From: a virus
Reading direction: 5' to 3' (one strand)
IMG/VR virus record: IMGVR_UViG_3300037497_000015
Location: 1 to 24,005 of that record
DNA: 24,005 nt
The notes beneath the pieces are model-generated. The model worked only from the letters and a program-made list of their open reading frames with translations, was not told the DNA's origin and did no database searches. Positions 15,499 through 21,945 of the stretch are shown here, piece by piece. A program made the translations under genes and the position numbers. Numbering within the stretch: the first letter of the stretch is position 1; each line of letters begins with the position of its first letter.

Positions 15499-16971
15499 TT
15501 AGAGAACGAACGCGATCTGCGTCGCCATGATGTGCAGGCCGTTCACGATGTTCGGCGAGATCCGCAGATCGAGCCGCGTCGGATCGCTCGCGTTCACCTC
15601 GGCGATCAGGTCGCGCTTGAACTGCGCCGCGTCCTCGACGAGGCCGAGTTCCTCCCACTGGCGGAAGAGCCCGACTACTTCGCCCTTCGCGCCCTTCGGC
15701 GTCAGGATCGCCTGGCCCGGCGCGAACCGATTGCCGTCCGCCGCGAGCTTGTGCCGCGGATAGGCGGTTAGGAACCGCGTGCGGAGCGAGTAGCGCAGGT
15801 AGGCGAGCGTGAGCACCGTGTTGGCGTCGAGGTACGAGATGTCGTCGGCGCCCGCCGAGTTCGTCTGGTAGGTCGTGATGATCCGGTCCACCGTGACCGT
15901 GCCGTCGGAGCCCGCGCGCTGCGTCGCGATGCCGTCGAAGAGCAGCAGGTTGCGCTCGCTCTGCGTGAACCTGTCGAGCACCGCGGGCGCGAGCACGCCC
16001 GAGACGGTCAGGCCGTTCCACGGGCGCGCGGGATCGATCTGCCCGTAGTAGGCGACGATGCCCGCGAACGCCGCCGCCTGCTCGTAGGTCGGCGTCGGCG
16101 AGAGCTTCACGCCGACGATTGTTAGGTGAGCGTCGTTTCGCGCGGCGCCGAATGCGGTGAGCGCCGAGAACGTCCCGATCATCGCCGTGACGGCGTGGCC
16201 CTCGATCATCTCGAGCGGCCCCCAGCGCGCGTCGAGTTCGGTCTTCATCAGCGCGAGGTTCGCCGTGTCGATGTACGGGTGCGAAATCACGTCGTACTGG
16301 ACGTCGGCCATCGCCGTGATCGCCGCCGTGATGACCGGGTTCGTCGCGCCGGCCGTGAGCACCGTGCCCGAAAGCGTGACCGTCACGCCGGCCGGCGTCG
16401 CCTCGGTCGCGTCGTAGTTCACCCGGAGGTCGACGTTGCCGAGCTCGCCCTTGTGGCGCGCGGTCAGCGTGACGACGTTCGTCGCAACGCCGGTCGTCAC
16501 CGGGAGGTCGAGCGCGAGGCCGATCGCCGTGTTGATCGACGTGGCGATCGTGTTCTGTACGTCGCCCGATACGACGGCGACCTGCACGCGCTGGCCCGCG
16601 ATGTAGAGCGCGAGCGTGCCCGAGGCCGTCGCCGTGCCCGTGATCGTGATCGTTCCCGTCGCCTGAACGCCCGCGCCGTTGTCGTCGAGCGCGATCGCCC
16701 AGACCTCGGTCGCCGGATTGTTCGCGAACCACTTGATCGCCATGCGCTCGAGCACCGAGGCGCGGCCGAAGTACGTTCGCGCCTGGGCCGCGCTCGAGAG
16801 CCGCGTCGGGATCGCCGCGGCGATGGTGCCCGCCGCGAGTCGCTGCCCGATGAGCAGCGCGCGGTAGGCTTTGAGCGCCGGGCCGCGCACGGCGCCGACG
16901 TTCGTGATCTCCGTGTAGGCGCCCGGCGTGCGGAGAGTCGTCGGGATCGTCTCGAAACTGATCGGGGGCAT
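15499..16971 (-). CDS. Contractile tail sheath protein (Mu gpL-like)
   Basis: A 490-aa protein starting at ATG with GAGGAG upstream; length is typical for Mu L-like sheaths. The N-terminal arm PISFETIPTTLRTPGAYTE followed by ALKAYRALLIGQRLAAGT is the conserved start of this family. A variable beta domain (about residues 95-240, Thr/Val/Gly-rich) follows, then the conserved core: ISHPYIDTANLALMKTELDARWG, AARNDAHLTIVGVKLSP, RPWNGLTVSGVLAPA and a long C-terminal domain with SYLDANTVLTLAYLRYSLRTRF and NGLHIMATQIAFVL. The sheath surrounds the tube and contracts to drive it through the host envelope. This establishes a myovirus tail. It has its own short leader and an ATG start, as expected for a very abundant protein. 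Confidence 0.95.
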   Translation of the reverse strand: MPPISFETIPTTLRTPGAYTEITNVGAVRGPALKAYRALLIGQRLAAGTIAAAIPTRLSSAAQARTYFGRASVLERMAIKWFANNPATEVWAIALDDNGAGVQATGTITITGTATASGTLALYIAGQRVQVAVVSGDVQNTIATSINTAIGLALDLPVTTGVATNVVTLTARHKGELGNVDLRVNYDATEATPAGVTVTLSGTVLTAGATNPVITAAITAMADVQYDVISHPYIDTANLALMKTELDARWGPLEMIEGHAVTAMIGTFSALTAFGAARNDAHLTIVGVKLSPTPTYEQAAAFAGIVAYYGQIDPARPWNGLTVSGVLAPAVLDRFTQSERNLLLFDGIATQRAGSDGTVTVDRIITTYQTNSAGADDISYLDANTVLTLAYLRYSLRTRFLTAYPRHKLAADGNRFAPGQAILTPKGAKGEVVGLFRQWEELGLVEDAAQFKRDLIAEVNASDPTRLDLRISPNIVNGLHIMATQIAFVL

Positions 16972-16977
16972 CGGTGA

Positions 16978-17172
16978 TTACTCCTCGCCGCGCTTGCGCG
17001 CGGACTGGGTTGCCGGGGGAGCGCCGACCGCTACCTCGCCGTCCTTGATGCGTCGCTGCCAGAACGTCGAGTCGATGACCGAGGCGCCCTCTGCGGGGAG
17101 CAGCGCGCGCGAGCCGGTGACGTCGATGAACGGAATGCGCGCGCCGTTCACCGGCACGACGTAAATCCTCAT
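16978..17172 (-). CDS. DUF2635 family protein (Mu gp38-like)
   Basis: A 64-aa protein starting at the ATG of a TAATG overlap with the tail-terminator gene; it ends at TAA. It opens MRIYVVPVNGARIPFIDV and continues LLPAEGASVIDSTFWQRRIKDGEVAV. The signature of DUF2635 is present: a short beta strand with P/V-x-P, then L-P-A-E-G, then a W/Y-Q/W-R-R-L/I-x-D-G-D/E-V stretch. The family is found directly upstream of the sheath gene in Mu-like phages. Its job is not established. The Lys/Arg-rich end (SARKRGEE) overlaps the GAGGAG ribosome site for the sheath gene 6 nt downstream. Confidence 0.82.
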   Translation of the reverse strand: MRIYVVPVNGARIPFIDVTGSRALLPAEGASVIDSTFWQRRIKDGEVAVGAPPATQSARKRGEE

Positions 17173-17735
17173 TACGGGTTCTCCTGAACGTCGAGCGTGT
17201 CCTCGGCGTCGGTGATGCCGTCGGTCGGCGCGAGATCCCAGAGCACGGAACCCAGCGCGAACTCCGGCGCGATCGTTTCCTGAGCCGGCGCCTCGTAGGT
17301 CGCCGTGAATGTGAGCAGCGCGATCCCGACCGGCGTCTCGGCCTGAGCCTCGAAGCGAATCTCGGTCGAAGCGAGAACGATGTGCTGGACGCGACCCGCG
17401 AGCGTCTCGTCGTCGGCCACGGCGAGTTCGACGGCGCGGCAGTCGCTTTCGAGCGTCTCCGCGAGCGCGGCCTCGTAGTCGGCGTCGTCCGTGTTCGATC
17501 GCCGAACGATCTCGACCTCGACCGTCAGCGCGCGTGTGAGAATCCGCGCGTTCTCGAACTCGTCGGCCGCGATAATCGATTCGCTCGTCGCGCGAACCGA
17601 GACGAGCGGAAGTTGCCCGACCCGATGCGGAGTGACGCGCGAATCGACGATTCGCAGCGGCTGGTTCGTGACGTTCTTGAGCCGCGTTACGACCGCGCGC
17701 CGAATCTCGGTGCGCGGGTGAAGCGACTTCGCCAC
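17172..17735 (-). CDS. Tail terminator / completion protein (lambda U-like)
   Basis: A 187-aa protein starting at GTG directly after the TAG of the previous gene. The N-terminus is a helix (HPRTEIRRAVVTRLKNV) followed by RIVDSRVTPHRVGQLPLVSV, then ALTVEVEIVRRS, a long helix with DYEAALAETLESDCRAVEL, and VGIALLTFTATYEAP. This helix-strand-strand-helix-strand order is that of the gpU / tail-terminator fold, in which a hexamer caps the top of the tail tube and fixes its length before the head is added. The last 35 residues (from about 153) are an acidic extension. The stop overlaps the DUF2635 start (TAATG). Function is inferred from fold pattern and from the position just before the sheath block. 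Confidence 0.68.
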   Translation of the reverse strand: MAKSLHPRTEIRRAVVTRLKNVTNQPLRIVDSRVTPHRVGQLPLVSVRATSESIIAADEFENARILTRALTVEVEIVRRSNTDDADYEAALAETLESDCRAVELAVADDETLAGRVQHIVLASTEIRFEAQAETPVGIALLTFTATYEAPAQETIAPEFALGSVLWDLAPTDGITDAEDTLDVQENP

Positions 17736-18059
17736 CTAGATCACCTTGCGGAGCGCGAGCCGCGCGCCGCCTTGCCCGTCGGGCTGCGAATCCGTGACCC
17801 GGTAGGCGATGGCGTCGATCGTGAGCGTGTCGCGATCGACGTCGACGGCGGCCGAAAGATCGGAGAGCTGAACGCCGAGCGAAGGCTCGACGTCCGAGAG
17901 TTCGCCCGTCGCGAGATCGATCGCTCGGTGCGGAGCGTCCCAAACCGCGGCGATCGAGACGGGCGAGAAACCGAACGAGGTGTACGAGACGACCGGAGAG
18001 CCCTGGGCACGATGAATCTCGTCGATGATCGTGCCGAGGGCGTCCCCGAATAGGCTCAC
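17736..18059 (-). CDS. Head-tail joining protein, lambda FII-like
   Basis: A 107-aa protein starting at GTG in a GTGA overlap. An N-terminal helix (FGDALGTIIDEIHRAQG) is followed by a beta barrel: VSIAAVWDAPHRAID, PSLGVQLSDLSAAVDVDRDTL, IDAIAYRVTDSQPDGQGGARLALRK. Length and order match lambda gpFII/phage_attach proteins: helix, a 'G/A-V-x-D-x-P' strand, a 'D-T-L-x-I-x-x-x-x-Y-x-V' strand, and a glycine-containing last hairpin before x-L-x-L. In lambda, FII joins the gpW-closed head to the tail tube. The position between decoration protein and tail terminator is correct for that role. The match is by pattern only, so moderate confidence. Confidence 0.7.
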   Translation of the reverse strand: MSLFGDALGTIIDEIHRAQGSPVVSYTSFGFSPVSIAAVWDAPHRAIDLATGELSDVEPSLGVQLSDLSAAVDVDRDTLTIDAIAYRVTDSQPDGQGGARLALRKVI

Positions 18060-18244
18060 ACCGGCTCGGTCTTCGCCCGCTTCTTGGCCTCGGCCTTCGC
18101 CGCCGGCTCGTCGATCACGATGTTGACGTGACCTCGGAGATCGGCGGCGCAGGCGTCGGGAAGTTCGAGCCCGTCGGGCGTCAGGGTGGACTCGACGCCT
18201 TCCCAGTAGACGCGGAGCTCGCCCTGCTTGGTGCGGACGAACAC
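18056..18244 (-). CDS. Small protein of unknown function in the head-tail connector region
   Basis: A 62-aa protein starting at GTG, immediately after the stop of the decoration gene (TAGGTG). The first half is beta-rich (MFVRTKQGELRVYWEGVE, with Pro-rich LTPDGLELPDACAADLRGHV following). The C-terminus is an Ala/Lys/Glu-rich charged helix (EPAAKAEAKKRAKTEPV). No family is recognised. Its stop overlaps the start of the FII-like gene (GTGA), so the two are translationally coupled. In lambda-like phages this slot often holds a small protein between decoration protein and joiner. A structural or connector role is an inference from position only. Confidence 0.6.
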   Translation of the reverse strand: MFVRTKQGELRVYWEGVESTLTPDGLELPDACAADLRGHVNIVIDEPAAKAEAKKRAKTEPV

Positions 18245-18616
18245 CTAGCTGCTCGTGGCGTTGCGGATGGTCTGGACGATCAGCATGTTGCAGCTGATCT
18301 CGCCCGCGCCCGCGCCCGTCGAGCTGACCGCGATGCCAACTTCCTTGGTCGTGTTCGTCTTGTTCACGACCTTGCCGGAGTCGTCCCAGTAAAGGACGTC
18401 GCCGATCGCGACGGCGAGCGTGCCCGCCTTCTTGATCTGGACGACGCCGCGGACACGGAGTTGCATGTCCTGAACCGACGCGCTCGATGCGTAGTCGGTC
18501 TCGGCGACGCCGAAGAGCGTGCCGAGTAGAACGCCCTGGCCGCCGGGGCAGGAGGCTGCCGAGGAAGCCGAGAGCACGATGACGTTCGCAACGTCTTGTC
18601 GAACGAGTAGAGACAT
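18245..18616 (-). CDS. DUF2190-type capsid decoration (cement) protein
   Basis: A 123-aa protein starting at ATG with GGGAGA about 7 nt upstream. It contains GGQGVLLGTLFGVAETDYASS, then VRGVVQIKKAGTLAVAIGDVLYWDD and VGIAVSSTGAGAGEISCNML. This is the DUF2190 layout (G-x-x-V/L-x-G at the start, a mid-protein A-x-x-x-G-D-x-L/V-Y-W-D-D, and a terminal hydrophobic strand). Members are small trimeric proteins that bind the outside of the capsid and stiffen it. The position directly after the capsid gene agrees. It is one of the genes with its own leader and ATG start, consistent with high copy number. Its TAG stop is followed at once by the GTG start of the next gene. Confidence 0.85.
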   Translation of the reverse strand: MSLLVRQDVANVIVLSASSAASCPGGQGVLLGTLFGVAETDYASSASVQDMQLRVRGVVQIKKAGTLAVAIGDVLYWDDSGKVVNKTNTTKEVGIAVSSTGAGAGEISCNMLIVQTIRNATSS

Positions 18617-18652
18617 CTGATTTCTCCCTGTGAATGAAACCTTGTGGAAAGT

Positions 18653-18695
18653 GAACCGAGCGCGACGGGCCGACTGCGCCCGCCGCGCTCAGTTC
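18653..18695 (-). promoter_or_regulatory. 18-bp RNA hairpin downstream of the capsid gene
   Basis: On the coding strand, arms GAACTGAGCGCGGCGGGC and GCCCGTCGCGCTCGGTTC enclose the 7-nt loop GCAGTCG. All 18 positions pair, two of them as G-U. It starts 16 nt after the capsid stop codon in the longest gene-free gap of the window. No run of T follows (the next bases are ACTTTCC), so it is not a textbook intrinsic terminator. A 3'-end stabiliser of the abundant capsid mRNA or a partial terminator/processing site fits better. Confidence 0.7.
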
Positions 18696-18710
18696 GGGGT
18701 GGCGAACTCT

Positions 18711-20717
18711 CTACGCGCCTGCGCCCGTGACGCCGTAGCGGAAGTCGATCGTGCCCGCGCCGAAGTCGTGGGCCACCTTGACCTGCACGCCCTCGACCTC
18801 GAAGCCGGGCCGCACCTCGAAGCGCGGACCGCTGCCACCGATCGTGCCGTACACGTAGTTCGAGCCGACCGCGGGGTCGGCCAGAACGTAGTACCGCACG
18901 CTCGAGAGGTTCGCGTCGAAGATCGGCTCCATCAGACCGGAGAACGCATTCACGTTCGACGCCTGCGCCGCGTAGATCGGCGAGAGGAGCCGGCGGGCCA
19001 GGATGTGCGACGTCGGCGACGTGAGCACGAACCGCCCGGGCACGTTCAGCTTCAGGCCGTTGATCGACGTCTGCGCCGCCATGAGGCCGAACGCCTCCTC
19101 GAGCCGCGTGTTGTCGAGCGCGCCTGCGCTGTTCACGTTCGTGTGCGCCGCGTTGTAGCAGGCGACCGCATCCGACATCGTCTGGCCGAGGCCAGAGCCC
19201 GTCGTGATCACGCGGCTGTAGAACGTCGCGTTCTCGAAGTCCGTGATGCGCCGTGCGACCATGCCGCCGAAGTCCCCGAACGCCGACAGATCGTCGTTGA
19301 CGAGAACCTCCCACAGGATCGCCATGATGCGGCCGTACTTGAGCGCCGTGATCGACTCCGAGCCTTCGCCCATCGAGCCCTGCGTGATCTCGCCGCCTTC
19401 TCCGATGAGGAGCGGCAGCGGGAAGTCGCCGGATCGGATGAACTTGTGCGCCCGGTAGTCCTTGAAGTCGCGCTTCGCCGCGATCATGCGGAACGACGGG
19501 TTCGCCGTCTGGTATCGCTCGAGGAGCGACTTGTTCAGCACGTTCGCGAGGATGTTGGGGAAGTCCGCATTGGACATCGCCAACTTGATCACGTCGTAGG
19601 GCGCGCGGATCGGATCGAGCGCGCGGCCGCGGGTCTGGCCGAGCTTCTCGAGCACGCCGTAGGCGCACTCCGCGAGCGACATTCGCGCGTACTGCTGGGC
19701 CGGTGCCGGGCACGGCGTCTTGAGCGCGCGCGCCGAGAGCGCGTCGCTCATGCGGGCGACCGCCCAGCCGAGACTCTGGTAATCCTCGCCGAACTTGAGG
19801 CCCGAGTCGATGACGCCAGCGTCGGTCGTCTGCACGAGTTTCTTCGCGGCGGCGAGCGCCTCCGTGACCGTGCTGCCGAGCTTCTGGTGGCGACGGACCC
19901 AGAGGTCGTCGAGTTCGTAGTGCGTCGCGATCTCGCGCAGACGCGCCACCCGCTTCGTGTCCGACGCGAGCGCGTCGGCGAGCGCGAGGTCTTCGGCGCG
20001 GTCGTCGGACTGATCCGACGGCGCCGCCTTCTTGAGTTCCCGCGTGTGGAGCTCGGAGTCGAACTCGAGCTTTTCGATTTCGACGATCTCACCGAGTTTG
20101 CCCACGTCCTTCACGTCCGCGAGCAGGCGCACCTTGATCTTGTCCATGTTTCTCTCTCCCTTTGGCGCGAGTGCGCCAGACAACTCGCAGGGGAACTTTT
20201 CCGCCTGCGCCAGAACCTGAGCACCGGAATCCGCGGGAACTGGCACGATGCTCAATTCCATCGGTTCCCAGTCAACGGCGAGCATTCGCTTCTGCGAGTC
20301 GCCCTTCTTCGTGACGTCGCGCGCCGTGTGAATGACCGCGCCCATCGAGAAGTTCCGAAGAATCCCGTCGCGCAGCCGCGCGAGAATGTCGGGCCGATCC
20401 TCGGCGATCTTCACGCGCGCGTGGCCGCCGTCGGCCGCGAGCCACGCCGCCTCGACGACGCCGATCACGGCCTGCGACACCGGCAGATCGTCGCGGTGAT
20501 TATCGACGAGCGGAGCGCCCGCGTTGAAACGGCCCATCCGCACCGAGCCCTTATCGAGCGAGAACGCAAGCTCGTAGGGATCGTCGAAGAACGGGAATCG
20601 CTGAACCGACGCGCCCGAGTAGAAGATCACCTCGACCGTGCGCGCGTCCACGTCGAGCGTCGAGGCCACGACGGGCGCCTCGGAGCGGAGCTTCGGGAGC
20701 ATTAGGTGCTTCGGCAT
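18711..20717 (-). CDS. Prohead protease / major capsid protein fusion
   Basis: A 668-aa protein starting at the ATG of a TAATG overlap with the methyltransferase, with GGAGG just upstream. Residues 1 to about 165 are a prohead protease of the HK97/U35-like serine class: LVDNHRDD gives candidate His74, and ILRNFSMGAVI gives candidate Ser124, followed by WEPMELSIVPVPAD. Residues about 191-668 are the shell subunit, with an N-terminal charged helical stretch that may act as a scaffold, then GDFPLPLLIGEGGEIT, ITALKYGRIM and LVNDDLSAFGDF, motifs of Mu T-like/fusion capsid proteins. Such protease-capsid fusions are known in proteobacterial phages. An ATG at residue 191 has its own ribosome site, so the capsid part may also be made alone. 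The stop is TAG at 18713-18711. Confidence 0.9.
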   Translation of the reverse strand: MPKHLMLPKLRSEAPVVASTLDVDARTVEVIFYSGASVQRFPFFDDPYELAFSLDKGSVRMGRFNAGAPLVDNHRDDLPVSQAVIGVVEAAWLAADGGHARVKIAEDRPDILARLRDGILRNFSMGAVIHTARDVTKKGDSQKRMLAVDWEPMELSIVPVPADSGAQVLAQAEKFPCELSGALAPKGERNMDKIKVRLLADVKDVGKLGEIVEIEKLEFDSELHTRELKKAAPSDQSDDRAEDLALADALASDTKRVARLREIATHYELDDLWVRRHQKLGSTVTEALAAAKKLVQTTDAGVIDSGLKFGEDYQSLGWAVARMSDALSARALKTPCPAPAQQYARMSLAECAYGVLEKLGQTRGRALDPIRAPYDVIKLAMSNADFPNILANVLNKSLLERYQTANPSFRMIAAKRDFKDYRAHKFIRSGDFPLPLLIGEGGEITQGSMGEGSESITALKYGRIMAILWEVLVNDDLSAFGDFGGMVARRITDFENATFYSRVITTGSGLGQTMSDAVACYNAAHTNVNSAGALDNTRLEEAFGLMAAQTSINGLKLNVPGRFVLTSPTSHILARRLLSPIYAAQASNVNAFSGLMEPIFDANLSSVRYYVLADPAVGSNYVYGTIGGSGPRFEVRPGFEVEGVQVKVAHDFGAGTIDFRYGVTGAGA
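20145..20163 (-). promoter_or_regulatory. Internal ribosome-binding site and start codon for the capsid part of the fusion
   Basis: Inside the protease-capsid gene, the coding strand reads AAAGGGAGAG, then 6-8 nt, then ATG (20147-20145), which opens with MDKIKVRLL in the same frame. The purine-rich GGGAGAG is very like the site before the decoration gene (GGGAGA before ATG 18616). It sits exactly at the linker between the two domains. A capsid-only product of about 478 aa is therefore expected in addition to the fusion. Confidence 0.6.
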
Positions 20718-21235
20718 TACGCCTCCGGCTTCTTCCAAGTCGAAACGAGGTCTTGATTCGCTTCCGTGTAGAACATCGAAGCGAACTGCTGGAACTCTTG
20801 GTTCCGCACCGCGATCTCCGGGTGCATGGTCGTGCCCGACTCGATCGTGAAGTCGCAGGTGTAGTCGTCGCAGGCGTGCGGCGCGTGCTTCTCGCGCCAC
20901 CAGCGCGCGAGGTAGAGGAACCAGAACCCCGTAACAGGCGGCCATTGATGCGTGAGGTCGCCGTAGGCTCGGCCGCTCGACCAGTGCGGCGTGATGATCT
21001 CGGCCGTTCCGCCCGGCTTAAGAACGCGGAACAGTTCGTTCGCGAAGTTCATGCGCTCGCGAGCTGTTAGGTGCTCGACGAAGTGAGAGCTATAAACCTC
21101 GTCGACCGAATCGTCGTCCCACTTCCACGGGCCGCGCAGGTCGTGAACGAGGATGTCCGAGCGCCCGTAGTCGCGGACGTCTACGCCGATGAAGCCAGCC
21201 TTCGGGTTCGGGCCGCAGCCCAAGTCGAGCCTCAT
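20717..21235 (-). CDS. SAM-dependent methyltransferase (class I, type 11-like)
   Basis: A 172-aa protein starting at the ATG of a TGATG overlap with the glycosyltransferase. An upstream extension of the same frame exists but reads as nonsense, so this start is preferred. Motif I is at the very N-terminus (LDLGCGPNPKAGFIGVDV, residues 3-20), where Gly6, Gly8 and Asp19 form the SAM pocket. SSHFVEHL (49-56) and FRVLKPGGTAEIITP (69-83) match motifs II-III of class I methyltransferases. The C-terminal third is rich in Trp, Phe, Tyr and His and probably forms the substrate lid. The substrate is unknown. Tight coupling to the glycosyltransferase suggests one pathway, for example methylating a transferred sugar. 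It lacks the catalytic motifs of DNA methylases (no N/D-P-P-Y/W or Pro-Cys motif). Confidence 0.82.
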   Translation of the reverse strand: MRLDLGCGPNPKAGFIGVDVRDYGRSDILVHDLRGPWKWDDDSVDEVYSSHFVEHLTARERMNFANELFRVLKPGGTAEIITPHWSSGRAYGDLTHQWPPVTGFWFLYLARWWREKHAPHACDDYTCDFTIESGTTMHPEIAVRNQEFQQFASMFYTEANQDLVSTWKKPEA

Positions 21236-21945
21236 CACCACACCATCCCGCTCGCGTCCATGTGGCCCACCTTGACCGCGCAATCGACGGCGCACCGGTA
21301 TCCGAGTTGCCGAGCGTTGTGCCAGAACGACATGTCCTGCGTCATCTGCGGCTGCTGCGTCGTCGCGAACAGGGGACGCGGTAGGCGAGGGTCGCGGAAC
21401 ATCGGGAGCCGCCAGAGCGCGAATCCCATGCCGACACAGCAGCACTCGACGAGCTCGTTGTTCACCGGAGGCTGCGGACGGAAGTTAGGGATTGGGTCTT
21501 TCGGGTCGCCCCAGATCTGCGGGTAACCGCCTTCGCCCTTCTGGAAGTAGAGGCCCGAGATGCACGCGAGCTCGGGGTGAGCCTCCATGCGCTCTAACAA
21601 CTTCAGCACGCCGTTCGGACGCGGCAGATTGTCGTGCTCGACCGTCAGCATGAACTCCCAGTCCGAGAGCGCCGGTTCCGCGAGGATGCCTTCGACCGCG
21701 TTCGAGTACGCCTCGCCGACCTCCATGCCCATCGCGAGCACGCGCATCACCGGATTGTTAGGCGGGAAGCCGAGGTTCCAGATCGAGAGCGCGACCTTGG
21801 CCGGGATCGCCGTGCCGGTCGGGATCACGACGGCGATGCGTTGCTTCTTCCACGAGCCGCCCTCGAGAACCCGAGATCGCCCCTGCTCGAACTCGCCGTT
21901 GTGAAATCCGGCGAAGTCCTGCACCACGAGCTCGCTCTTACTCAC
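21235..21945 (-). CDS. GT-A-type (family 2-like) glycosyltransferase
   Basis: A 236-aa protein starting at GTG inside a GTGA overlap with the portal, with a strong AGGAGG about 6 nt upstream. After about 35 residues comes a beta strand, QRIAVVIPTGTAIP, typical of the nucleotide-sugar domain of family 2 glycosyltransferases. EHDN at residues 103-106 fits the metal-binding DxD position, TQD at 202-204 the catalytic-base region, and VGHMD with His228 a C-terminal metal ligand. Three adjacent cysteines (168-170) precede a GMGFALWR segment. Donor and acceptor cannot be read from sequence. It forms a coupled pair with the methyltransferase (TGATG) between portal and protease, where structural genes normally follow directly. 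It may therefore be a cargo gene that modifies virion or host glycan. The fold call is good; the role is inference. Confidence 0.72.
   Translation of the reverse strand: MSKSELVVQDFAGFHNGEFEQGRSRVLEGGSWKKQRIAVVIPTGTAIPAKVALSIWNLGFPPNNPVMRVLAMGMEVGEAYSNAVEGILAEPALSDWEFMLTVEHDNLPRPNGVLKLLERMEAHPELACISGLYFQKGEGGYPQIWGDPKDPIPNFRPQPPVNNELVECCCVGMGFALWRLPMFRDPRLPRPLFATTQQPQMTQDMSFWHNARQLGYRCAVDCAVKVGHMDASGMVW

Noticed and set aside
18653-18695. Intrinsic (Rho-independent) terminator after the capsid gene
   Set aside because: The stem is strong but no T tract follows on the transcribed strand, so I list it as a hairpin of unknown role.
18630-20705. Plus-strand open frame of 691 codons opposite the protease-capsid gene
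   Set aside because: Arg/Glu/Val-rich low-complexity translation mirroring the capsid gene; no ribosome site or family motif. The capsid fusion on the other strand is certain.
20717-21235. Methyltransferase as a DNA modification enzyme
   Set aside because: It lacks the N/D-P-P-Y/W motif of adenine/N4-cytosine methylases and the Pro-Cys motif of C5 methylases; it resembles small-molecule or glycan methyltransferases.
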